Positions 32,829-44,400 of a stretch of DNA of 64,000 bases are shown piece after piece; positions within the stretch are counted from its first letter, which is position 1, and each line of letters opens with the position of its first letter. The DNA lies in contig CAJNDS010000194.1 of assembly GCA_905221605.1 (NCBI GenBank), forward strand, positions 62,001-126,000, written 5' to 3'. Position numbers and translations under genes: made by a program. The notes under the pieces were generated by a model that saw nothing but the letters and a program-made list of their open reading frames with translations, made no database searches and was not told where the DNA came from. This stretch comes from Symbiodinium natans (lineage: Eukaryota > Sar > Dinophyceae > Suessiales > Symbiodiniaceae).

Positions 32829-35416
32829 ATGTCGCGCCTCCGTCCTGCCATGCACCTGCTTGCGCTGCACGCGATGCGCACGCTGCTGATGTTGCTGGTT
32901 GTGCGGAGTGCTGCGGGCAGCGAGCTCCCCGCGCTGAAGATGTCCACCTTCGATGCCCAGATTGTGGACATCCTCTGGCTTGGGCCTGACCGCAAGAAGG
33001 TCTTGCTGAACACCAAGCGAGGCTGCGGGGGAGTGATTGAGCGTTTATCTCATGTTACTTCTCAGCTTCTCCCATGTTCAGAATTGCAACGTGCTGCGCG
33101 CCGTGTATGCTTCGACTATCTTCGACTGTATTCGACCGTGCTGTAGTCACCTGAAGTCAGACTCCGCTTGCACGAAGGTACCGTCTACGAGAGCCTGGAA
33201 GATGGCAGGGACTGGGAGAAGAAGCCGGTGCACCCCGCACTACAGGTTGCGAGACTCATCATGAGTGCCGCAGACTCTTCCACTGCAGCTTAGCAGCAGC
33301 AATTGAGAGCGCCCGGTGCTGTCGCGTGGAATAGGGCGACGCTCAGCGCACCTCAGCGCTGTAGATAAGCCGAGGTGGTGGCCGTGGGCTACCGGCTCGA
33401 GGTTTTTGCAAGTTTGGATGCTGGAGAAAACTGGCACGAGGTCGTGCACCCTCCCGGCGTCAGCTGCTTTGCTTCATTGTCTTCACTTTCTTTTTCACCA
33501 AGCGAAATTCTCGCTTCAAGGGTGGGAGTCTAATGAACATAGCCATCAGCATGCCTTCGGAATTGCATGAAGCGGATTTCAGCGCTTTCCAACAGTCAGA
33601 GATCAGAGCCGGCCCTGACGGGGCATGGTTTTGGGCATAAGATTCCCTTGGTGCCATGCATTGGATAGGGGAAGGTTTTTGCAGCAATCGGTTGTCGGCC
33701 GCAGGGCCGCAGATGCCAGCGCCAAATTCCATGAGAATCCGTGCTCCTCTTCATGAGCGTCTTGAGCATCACTAGCCCTTAGAAGTTAGAATCCTTAGAA
33801 CCCAAACTCATGCTAAGAGGGCGCATGCCCCTGCAGATGTGTAAGCTGAGGACTTTCCTTCATGTTCCATCCGACGCAGCCTTCCTGGGCTCTGCTGTCT
33901 GTTTGGACCGATGAGTGCCGGCTGACGGCGCCTGGGAGCCCGTGCTCGCACAAGTTGCTGGTGACGGAGGCCCCTAAGCTTCCTCAAGTAACGAATAGAC
34001 ATTTCTTCGGAAAATCGAGGGCTTGGACAAGGCCCGGATGGTCCCGCAATGCCACTCGTGCGCAACTCCCAAGTTAGAAAGAGTAAGACGCATGACAGCC
34101 AGTACAATGCAAACAAAGCATAGACACATTTTCATTCTACTTCATTTAGATTTATGACTTTATGACTTCTTAAGATCCAGTCATGTCTTCGCTTCCCCTC
34201 ACAAAAACCTAGTTGCAGAACGAGGAATGCGCCATGTCACGGCCCATCGAATTTGGGAGTATGGAAGGTGGAGTACAGCCTCCCACCCCCAAGATTTTAA
34301 TCGTAAGAAAATATGCTCGGCACATAACCCTGCAAAACACAGGCATGTAGCGTGTCTCTTTCTCTGTTTTTCGGACGGGTGTTGGTGCTGGTTTCGCTTC
34401 TGGCTCCAGTGGGCATGGCTGCAGAGAGCGTCCCTTCTGCAGGACCTGGGCAATCGCCCCTTGGTGCCAGTCGCGGAGCACGTGGTGCAGTTCAGCTGGG
34501 GTAGAGGTGCCGTCAAGGATCGCATCTTCTTCACCCACATCAGGGACAAGAGCAAGAGGCAGAGCGCCCTCAGCCGCCCGGACATGAGCATAAGCAAGAA
34601 TCTTCAAAAATCTAGAATCCCAGAAGTAGTCTCAGTCAGTCTCAGTCAGAACATCTACGGAGTGCATCACATTAGCAATGCGAGATATTGACGCTGTCTT
34701 GCTGATGTTGCCCAGGCTTTAACGTTACAGCTGAGCCGCAGGCTCCTTCGAAGGTACTCACAAACGAGTTGAATATTGGGGATCTGTAACGCTTGCGGGC
34801 GCAACCTCGGCAGCCATGCCGGCCCACGTTCGAAAGCCAAAGTCATGTGTCACTTGGTGGGGGGTGGGGCCAAGGAGGAGGTCTCGAGGGTTTGAGAGGC
34901 TTCACGAAATACCGGGTGGCCGGGTTCTTGTGGCCCGCCCGTTGGGAAGGGGGGAAGGAGACCAGATGCTGGTCTGCTGGTTCCACACGGCCGCTAATGC
35001 CGAGGCGAATTCTAGCAAGATTGCTTTGCTTAATGAGCTTGAAGAAGATGTATCTGCCATCCCGAAATCTGAGGCAAATGGATGGAGGGAGTGGACTTTG
35101 TCTCCGTAGCAGTCTCTGGCGACAAAGCTTCGCAGAGCATCCTGCCTGCATATTGTCGAAACTGTGTCTGACGTCTAGAGAGTGTACATCGAGAGAGGGC
35201 AGGATAGGCAATTGGACTCTCCATGACTTTTCCGAGGCCTTCATGTCCAAGGCGGGAACAAGTTCGTGATCTCCGAGCAGTACATCCTAGTTGCACAGGT
35301 CAAGGATGTGTCTGCACAGACGGTGAACCTCAAGGTGAGCAAGGACAGCACGACCTTCCAGCAGGCGCGAGGGCCGCATTGTTGGGGCAACGCGAGGGGG
35401 GTGCAGCTCTGCAGGA

Positions 35417-35448
<32 letters not shown>

Positions 35449-38400
35449 GTGTGTGTGTGTGCGCGTCTTCAACTATGTGTCGTTGAGAATTGAACGATTT
35501 TTTAGGCGGTGCTTCCCACAGAGCTGGACGAGAAGTCGTACACAGTCCTTGATGCTTCTGAGAGCCCCTTGGCGGAGCCGCAGATCTCAGGATCGCATTG
35601 TAGATATGATTGATGACTGTCGTCTCTTCTCGTCCCTCTTGTTGTTGCCGCTGAGTTGTCGTGTTCTTTCATCCTCCGGGTTTTCTTGAGCTGAGGCGAG
35701 GTCGTTCTGCACGTGAACCATGGCAATGGCCTTGGAAACATCTACGTTTCGGACGCCTTCACCCCAATTCAGTGTTTCGGGCTGGGGTCGGGGGGGGGGG
35801 GGGGGGGGAGGACCCCCCCCCCCCGGCCTCATGACATCGATGTGAAGGGGTCCGAAACCGGCTCCTTGAGTCGGAACAGGGTTGGCTCTGCAGGTTGTTT
35901 TGCAGCTGAACTCTTGGCGGCCATGATAAATGAGCTCGGAGCTGTAGGGATCTTGGACTTCGGTCCACGGATTCAGGTCCAGGCATCTTCGACTGCAGTG
36001 GGCTTTTAACTTTCAATTGTTGAAATGCCCCCCACCCCCCCCCCCCCCCCACTTCAACGCCCCTCGAACTCCTTCGGAGACTTCTTCAGAGAGCGAGGAC
36101 GAGTCGGGCACTCGCTACATTCTGTCCTTGGAGCACAACGTGGGCTTGCAGGGTCATGCGGCCTTCGAGAAAGTCACGAACCTGAATGGCATCTACTTTG
36201 CCGCTGAGCAGCACATCTCGAGAGCTCAACAGAGCAGGAAAAGAAGCAGGACGCGGATCAGGTCAGTTGCAGCGTTCGACGATCCACGAGCTGAGGCCAA
36301 TGTTTGGGCAGCCACAGACAAGCCCGCAGGCCTGAAGGGGATTTCGTAGGATCCCCTGTAGGCCCCCCCTGTCGCTCCAAAGATGTGCTCTTCGAGAGGC
36401 AAGCACGACCCAGTCTCGCCGACTTGGCTGGATCACGCTTCCCGACTGCACTTCCTATACAGTTTAATTCCCTTACAGTGATTACAGGCCTGAGGATCAT
36501 CCCAAAGTGCCCTCTCAGCTGCTTCCCACGTGTGAGGCTGATTACCAACTGGGCGAGGACTCCACGCAATCCCAGACGGAGCGCTCCATACGCTACCTCA
36601 AGGCTGGCTCGAACTTTACTCTCTATACGCCGCATCCGATAAGCAACAGACGTGACACACAGACACAGACACAGACACAGAGACAGACACAGACACAGAC
36701 ACAGACACAGACACAGACACAGACACAGACAGAGACAGAGACAGAGACAGAGACAGAGACAGACAGAGACGGAGACGGAGACGGAGACGGAGACGGAGAC
36801 AGAGACAGAGACAGAGACAGAGACAGAGACAGACAGACAGACAGACAGACAGCCGCGCGCGCGCGCGCAAAGTAGAAACCCAGATCCATATTTTGTATGT
36901 CAAACGACAGCATTAACCTCTCTAGCCCCACAGCTCCGCTGCTGTCCTGGAAGAGGCACGCACGGAACAGACAGAAGCGCGGCAGCTCCATCGTCGGTTG
37001 GAGTCTAGCAATATGCCGCTCGGCGAAGAGTCCGGTAACAAGTTCAGGATCTCTTGCAGAACTCAACCATAGCAGGAGAAGCAGCGGAGGGTCAGCAACC
37101 AGTGCGGACATGGACCCGTTGTTGAGGTCGATCCGGAGCCGCATCTCCTTCGATGCCGGCGGCAACTGGGTGCCCCTGCGGCCCCCCAGCAAGGACGGCC
37201 AATTTTCTGCGAGGCGGGCGAGAAGCAAAGAGCACATCAGATGGTCTTGCAGGATTCCTTGGGGACCGACATCACCTGCCAGGGCTGTGCCCTACACCTC
37301 CATGGTACGCCTCTGGATCATGGGAAGTGCATAGAAGTGCATCGAAGTGCATGGAAGTGCGACAAGAGCAGTTGGCAGTGCACGCATGTTGGCCTTTGAT
37401 CTGCCGCACCTTTTGACAGATGCAACCTTCCAAGACAAGTTCGTGGCTTGACGGCAAGGAAGTGCCAGTTCTTCATGCTGCTTGCGACATGCTTTGTGCA
37501 ATGCTGCGATGCTTGCTAGATGCTTGAGATGCAGTCCAGAGGTGCCGTTCTACTCCTACGACAAGGCAATTGGCATCATCATGGGTGTCGGGAACGTTGG
37601 GCCGCAGCTCAGCACCTCGCCCGCATCTTTACGCCGCTGCACAAACTGGTCTGACAGGATTCTTGTACAGTGTCGTAAGTGCCATCTTTCCCCCCCCCCC
37701 CCCCCCCCCCCAAGGCTCGCTTGTGACATGCACCGGCTTGAATTGTCTTGTGTGTTTTTGGATGTTGGATGAGGCTTCGAGCCCCAGGAAGCCAACACCT
37801 ACCTGTCTCGTGATGGTGGCTTCAACTGGCTGGAGGTTAAGAAGGGAGCGCCTTTGCAGCGCCATAATGTCGTAGCATCATCATAAGGGCAGGAACCATC
37901 CTGGTATGGGAGCTGACCGTGCCAGGTGCACATCTATGAGTTCGGGAATCACGGGGCTGTGCTTGTGATGGCGGACATACTTTCTGAAACCGACGCCATC
38001 ATTTACTCTATGGATGAGGGTAACTCATGGAAGACGCTGCATCTGAGCAGCAAGATGAACGTGCCTCGTCTTGCTTATGGGCTATGCTCTGTCACTGTCA
38101 GCGCCCGTGCAAGTTGCCCAAGCGTCAGGTGACCAACATCCTGATCGAGCCCCGTGCGATCGCCACGAAGTTCCTGGCCTATGGGAGCGTCGGAGGTGGC
38201 AACTCTGAGTCCAGGGAGAACAGTGAGAACAGTTGAACGGTTCCCGTAGAGCCGTAGAGCCGTGGAGCCGCAGAGCCGTAGAGCCATCCTGTCTTCGTTT
38301 GGATAAAGTTTCAAAGGTGCCGGCGTCGTGCAGTTTCTGGACTTCGACGCTCTTGGCTGGATGCCCTGCCGGAAGCCAAATGCGCCAGGCAGTGATGCCT

Positions 38401-41400
38401 CCGAGCCCCGGCTCATCTTACCCGGGGGGGGGGGGGGGAATGGAGGGCCTATTTTTTTGGGTCTTTTTTTTTTTGGGGGCATTTTTTTTTTTTTGGTCGA
38501 TTTCCTTGGTTTTTCCTAAGAAAACCACCATTCCCTCCATATTTTTACAGGATTTGATGCATTTTCGTGGTTTTTCGTACGAAAAACAGTAATTTCTCTG
38601 TGGTTTCATAGGAAAGCGTTATTTCTGGTAGGTTTTAGAAGGAAAGAAGGAAAGAAAGGAAGGAAGGAAGGATGAAAGAAAGGAAGAAAACAAGGAAGGA
38701 AGGAAGGAAGGAAGGAAGAAAGGAGGGAAGGAAGAAAGGAAGGAAGCAAGGAAGGAAGAAAGGAAGGAAGAAAGGAAGGAAGCAAGGAAGGAAGAAAGGA
38801 AGCGTGCTTCGAAGCCCAAGAAACTAGTTGAAAAACATCGTGTGAGCATTGTGTTTGCAAATGGGGGGGGCTGCGCCCCCCCCAACCCCCCCGCTTTTTT
38901 TAAGCCGTGCAGAGCGTGCTTCAAAGCCCAAGAAACTTGTTGACACCCATCATAAGCTTCTCGGCTCGGATCACATGTTTTTTTTGGTAGGGGGTCAATC
39001 GGGTTCCAGGCCTAACAGGTTCTCTGTTCAACTGGACCCCCTTCCGGACGCTGTAGTTCTTGCCTTTGCACATGGTGTCTCAATACTGAGCCTGGGAAGC
39101 CGCACTTCGGCACCCATTCACAGATGCAATGAAGATGGCGATATGTCTGAGACCCGTGCATTCAGGTTGTCCTCGGTGCACTCACTGGCCTTCATGGATC
39201 TGGTATGGTATTTGCATGGCATTCTGCTACTGGATGTTTTTGGAGACGCCTTTGCCACCTGATGAGCTGGTTGCGCAAACGCAGTTAGCCCCACGGTTGG
39301 GAGATACACGAGTGACACCTTCAAGCATCATCACTGCAGGTCCGCTCTTCTTTATTTTACGAGCCGTGCCGGTCCCAAGTCCGGCAACCAGCATTGGATG
39401 GGCCACTGAAGACAGGCCAAATGTATTGCTGGTAGAAGTGAGGGTTGCTGCAGATTCCAGTGCTGCAGCGGGAGCCAATCAGGTTCGTGATCACCTGGGC
39501 TTCATGTGTGGGCGAAGATACTGGCCAGGCATTATGTACGCACCAACGCTTCGGGGCGGACTGCAAGGTACAGTGTTTTCACTGCCAGCGAGCTCGCGCC
39601 TATGCTCAGTGCTTGGTTTATTTATTTCGTATTTGCTTTTGTTCTTCATGTTGTATGACTATTCATTGCCACTTACGGTTGCCAGGCTTTGCGGCAATCA
39701 GGCATTTTGGGATGAATGTATGGCCACTTGCGGTTGTCAGGCTTTACGGCAACCAGGCCTATGGGCAGGGCGCCGTCTTCGGCCCCTACATTGTGCTGCT
39801 ACAGTTTGTCTCTATGCAGATGAATTCGTTTTTGCTGAGGCGTCGTCTGGGACTGCTCTGATGGCCCACCTCATGGTGCTTTCACTTTCGGTTGCAACGG
39901 CTGGAAGGATATGTGACGACATTCGTTGTGGACAGTTCGTTCCTGTTTCCCACCTAGCCCTTCTGGGATTTCGTGGGTCGGCCCATGGCGAGTTTTCGGG
40001 CAATGAGGCAACTTGCGCGATGCGACGAGTCACTGTAGTACCAGACTCTCCATGGAGGTCCTCAACTGTCTGCCCTATGAGTTTGGATCATCGTTGAGCT
40101 GACCATATTTGACTCAGTTCTTTGCTTGTACAATGCATGTGCTGGAGCAGTACCACACACTCACCCCATACTTGCTTGGTTTTTCTTGGCCACTTGCGAT
40201 TGCCAGGCTCTACGGCAACCTGGCCTGCGGGCGGGGGCGCCGTGTTATCGGCCCTTCTATTCAATATGCTGCTGCTATTTTATTTTCTTGTCTGGTGGGT
40301 GCATTGGGCTTCCTCACCGTGATGGTCCCCTACGCTGTGTACCTGCCGCTGAGGTATTCTTGGGATTGCTCTGATGGTTCTCTTTCCTCGTGGGGTGCTT
40401 CTGCCAGCTTTCTCTCATGGAGGCTGCCGCTTTGGCAAAGCTTGCCCTTTGGGCAGGACGACAGAACGATGTGCCAATGTGTCTGTCAGCGGTGGCTACG
40501 CTGCCCAAAAGCAGTGATTCCAGGAAAGTTGGCGGTAAGCATAGAGGCTTGTTGTGGACTCCGTTTCGCTTGAAATTGGCCTGTGGAGTGCATTTCGATG
40601 CTCTAGTGGACTCTGAGTCCGTCCCTCCATGGAGGTCCTCAACTGACTGCTTTTCATGAGTGAGATCCATCATTGAGCTGACCATTTTGTAGCTCAGTCC
40701 TGACGTTGTACAGTGTACAGGGCTTGCGCAGCACTTGTCTCGGGGTTGCCGTTTCCGGCCCCCTGCCCAAGGCAGAGTGGCGTGATGTGTTTTTCATTTC
40801 TTCGTTTTGACAATTCATTCACTGTTCAGCTGAGCTGTCACAGTCTACTCCCTAGTTAGTAAGTGCGAGAACGCTAGGTTGAGCGACTGTGAGCGCTGGA
40901 GACCCTGTACTGCACAGTTTGTTGAACTTCGGTTCCTGTGCAGTTGCCTTGCATGTCCATACCCGAAGCTGTTAACCGCCGCCACAGAGCGGCCGTGACA
41001 TATGTCACGAGCTACAGCTAGCTAGTAGGTCAGACCAGACCGCTGCGGAATCGAGTTCGAGTTCGAGTGACACCCATCATGTGAGCATTGTGTTTGCAAA
41101 TGGGGGGGGGGCTGCCCCCCCCCCAACCCCCCCCGCTTCTTTTAAGCCGTACCAAGCGTGCTTCAAAGCCCAAGAAACTAGTTGATAAACATCGTGTGAG
41201 CATTGTGTTTGCAAATGGGGGGGGCTGCGCCCCCCCAACCCCCCCGCTTTTTTTAAGGCGTGCAGAGCGCGCTTCAAAGCCCAAGAAACTTGTTGACACC
41301 CATCATGTGAGCAGGGTGTTTGCAAATGGGGGGCGCAGACCCCCCAACCCCCCCGCTTTTTTTAAGCCGTTCAAAGCCCAAGAAACTAGTTGAAAAACAT

Positions 41401-44400
41401 CGTGTGAGCATTGTGTTTGCAAATGGGGGGGGCTGCGCCCCCCCCAACCCCCCCGCTTTTTTTTCAGCCGAAGCCCAAGAAACTGGTTGAAACCCATCAT
41501 GTGAGCAGGTTTGCAGATGCAGAACCCCGCTTCTTTCAAGCTGTACCAAGCGTGCTTCAAAGCCCAAGAAACTAGTTGAAAAGCATCGTGTGAGCATTGT
41601 GTTTGCAAATGGGGGGGGCTGCGCCCCCCCCAACCCCCCCGCTTTTTCTTTTTTTTTAAGCCGTGCAGAGCGCGCTTCAAAGCCCAAGAAACTTGTTGAC
41701 ACCCATCATGTGAGCATTGTGTTTGCAAATGGGGGGGGGCTGCGCCCCCCCCCCCCCCCAACCCCCCCCGCTTCTTTTAAGCCGTACCAAGCGTGCTTCA
41801 AAGCCCAAGAAACTAGTTGAAAAAATCGTGTGAGCATTGTGTTTGCAAATGGGGGGGGCTGCGCCCCCCCCAACCCCCCCGCTTTTTTTAAGCCGTGCAG
41901 AGCGTGCTTCAAAGCCCAAGAAACTTGTTGACACCCATCATGTGAGCATTGTGTTTGCAAATGGGGGGGGCTGCGCCCCCCCCCCAACCCCCCCCGCTTC
42001 TTTTAAGCCGTACCAAGCGTGCTTCAAAGCCCAAGAAACTAGTTGAAAAACATCGTGTGAGCATTGTGTTTGCAAATGGGGGGGGCTGCGCCCCCCCCAA
42101 CCCCCCCGCTTTTTTTAAGCCGTGCAGAGCGCGCTTCAAAGCCCAAGAAACTTGTTGACACCCATCATGTGAGCAGGGTGTTTGCAAATGGGGGGCGCAG
42201 ACCCCCCAACCCCCCCCGCTTTTTTTAAGCCGTTCAAAGCCCAAGAAACTAGTTGAAAAACATCGTGTGAGCATTGTGTTTGCAAATGGGGGGGGCTGCG
42301 CCCCCCCCAACCCCCCCGCTTTTTTTTCAGCCGAAGCCCAAGAAACTGGTTGAAACCCATCATGTGAGCAGGGTGTTTGCAGAACCCCGCTTCTTTCAAG
42401 CTGTACCAAGCGTGCTTCAAAGCCCAAGAAACTAGTTGAAAAGCATCGTGTGAGCATTGTGTTTGCAAATGGGGGGGGCTGCGCCCCCCCCAACCCCCCC
42501 GCTTTTTTTTAAGCCGTGCAGAGCGCGCTTCAAAGCCCAAGAAACTTGTTGACACCCATCATGTGAGCAGGGTGTTTGCAAATGGGGGGGGGGCTGCGCC
42601 CCTCCCCCAACCCCCCCCGCTTCTTTTAAGCCGTACCAAGCGTGCTTCAAAGCCCAAGAAACTAGTTGAAAAACATCGTGTGAGCATTGCAAATGGGGGG
42701 GGCTGCGCCCCCCCCAACCCCCCCGCTTTCTTTCAGCCAAAGCGCAAGAAAGTAGTTGAAACCCATCATGTGAGCAGGGTGTTTGCAAATGGGGGGCACA
42801 GCGTCCCCAACCCCCCCGCTTCTTTTAAGCTGTACCAAGCGTGCTTCAAAGCCCAAGAAACTAATTGAAAAACATCGTGTGTGCATTGTGTTTGCAAATG
42901 GGGGGGCTGCGCCCCCCCCGCTCTTTTTTTTTTGAAGCCGTGCAGAGCGTGCTTCAAAGCCCAAGAGGTGTTTGCAAGTGGGGGGGCTGCGCCCCCCCCC
43001 CACCCCCCAACCCCCCCCGCTTCTTTTAAGCCGTACCAAGCGTGCTTCAAAGCCCAAGAAACGAAGGAAATGACAGGATATCTGTCCAAAATGTAAGGAA
43101 AATAGGGTTTTCCCCCTAGGAAAAACCAAGGAAAACCTAAGGGAAATTACAGGAAATCCGTCCAAAATGTAAAAAATAGGTTTTTCCCTATGAAAAACCA
43201 ACGAAAACCGAAGGGAAATTACAGAAAATCCGTCCAAAATGTAAGGAAAGTAGGGTTTTTCCTAGAGAAAACCAAGAAAATCGACCAAAAAAAAAAAAAA
43301 GGCCCAAAAAAAAAAAAAAAAAGACCCAAAAAAAAACTCCACCCGGGGGGAATAGCCTGCTGTCCTCATTTCTGACATGTACACCCTCGAATGAGTGGGG
43401 GCAGCAGGGGTGGGCTTTTTCACCCAAATATTCATGTACGTACAACCGTACAACTGCAAGCGCAGAAATGAGAGAAGCAGCAAAGACATGATCCCAGTTG
43501 AACTGCAAAGAGCAATCAAAAGCGATCGTGATAGACGTCATCGTCGTGGTGTTCGAAGATCGTCGTCCTTTAGCAGTCATGGCGGTGGCAGCGGTGGCGG
43601 AAGGTGGTGGTAGTGATGGTGGTAGTGATGGTGGTAGTGATGGTGGTAGTGATGGTGGTAGTGATGGTGGAAGTGATGGTGGTGGTGGTGGTGGTGGTGG
43701 TCGTCGTCGTCGTCGCAGCAGCAGCAGCAGCAGGAGGAGGAGGAGGAGTAGTAGTAGGAGGAGGAGGAGGGGTTATTGTAGTCAGATGACACCTTCCTTC
43801 TCTTAGTACAAAACCACAAAGGCCAGTTGCGAGCCCCTCATTGAGACGGCAGGGGCAGCGGGCCAACGGTGCGGGTGGCTAGCCCAGCACCAGAGCGTGC
43901 TGCTCCGGCTCGCGACGGCGTCAAGGTGTCAAGGCATATACACATGATTGCCCTCACCTGCTCAAAAAATCATTGCTGCTTACTTTCGGCAGCATACAGT
44001 AGGTCCTGTACCTGCCTTTCCAGATTTCCTGGAAGTGTGCTTGACCCACTTTGTCACCGCTCCCCCGCTTCACGAAGCAAAGGCACCAGAAGGGGGTTGA
44101 GTTCGGCATGCTGAGGCCCAAATGCAAGAGTGAAGCGGATGGACACCGCAGCGCAGAAGTGAAGGTTTGCCCTGATTCCTCGGGCCACGGCCACGGGCTT
44201 GGGGCCATGCAAAAACCTTGCTTTGGAAGCGAGAGGAGGGTAATGATCGAGGCCTGGCTGGATTGCCTTTATTGGCTGGGATGAGCAAGCGTGCCCGTCC
44301 TTCAAAAGTTTGGGTTCAGTGTTTCGCTTGGCCTTGTTAGGGCAGGCGGATTGGGAAGCGCAGTCCCAATAGTATCAGTGCAAGTGAGCGTTTCGTGCAT

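Larger units (their letters stand above)
38954..41067. mobile_element. 2.1-kb insertion inside the 112-bp array, flanked by a 13-bp duplication
   Basis: tgacacccatcat occurs at 38941-38953 and again at 41068-41080. The array reads continuously if the sequence between is removed: ...agaaacttgt + tgacacccatcat + gtgagcattg, exactly as in other units. This is the signature of insertion with a 13-bp target duplication. The right end is (GTTCGA)-like (cgagttcgagttcgag). The interior carries an open frame 39129-40097 without recognisable family, and an internal imperfect duplication. The element class is unclear; the length of the target duplication and the simple-repeat tail suit a non-LTR retrotransposon, SINE-like element or processed copy. 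Confidence 0.75.
38806..43060. repeat. About 112-bp tandem array with a GC foldback in each unit
   Basis: One-plus units at 38806-38953 and about 18 more at 41068-43060. Each unit has gtgagcattgtgtttgcaaa, then a G run-ctgcgc-C run foldback, aacccccccgctt, a T run, aagccgt, and cttcaaagcccaagaaact. Two subtypes alternate: one ends tagttgaaaaacatc and the other ttgttgacacccatc. Some units lack the GC foldback or are shortened (41505-41530, 42365-42385). Peptides from all frames are repetitive and start/stop at random, so I reject coding. Confidence 0.92.
38441..43341. mobile_element. 4.9-kb element with terminal inverted repeats in a VPS10 intron (Mutator-like?)
   Basis: The left end begins TGGAG and continues with T runs broken by gggtc, then ggtcgatttccttgg (38491-38506). 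The right end is its reverse complement: ccaagaaaatcgacc, A runs broken by gaccc, ending CTCCA at 43341. Similarity extends inward about 170 bp as subterminal repeats (three about 80-bp copies on the right, 43070-43290, with tccaaaatgtaaggaaa). Outside, the left flank reads CCC, about 15 G, AA and the right flank CCCGGGGGGAA, consistent with an 11-bp target duplication whose G run changed length. Long inverted repeats with 9-11-bp duplications are typical of Mutator-like elements. I see no transposase, so it would be non-autonomous. Interior: GAAGG microsatellite, the 112-bp array and a nested insertion. The element sits between VPS10 exons ending near 38400 and starting near 45092. Confidence 0.7.

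Noticed and set aside
36616-37237. Minus-strand 204-codon ORF
   Set aside because: It runs through the (CAGA)n satellite and antisense to the VPS10 exon RISFDAGGNW.
38620-38924. Leu/Pro/Ser/Phe repeat ORFs on the minus strand
   Set aside because: Produced by the GAAGG microsatellite; no domain.
38941-41080. Long terminal repeats or a reverse transcriptase in the 2.1-kb insertion
   Set aside because: The two ends do not match each other in either orientation and no RT, integrase or transposase motif could be read in any frame.
41030-43237. Many long ORFs on both strands across the 112-bp array, resembling a repetitive secreted protein
   Set aside because: Frames shift with the length of the G and C runs, units differ by non-multiples of three, and both strands are equally open.
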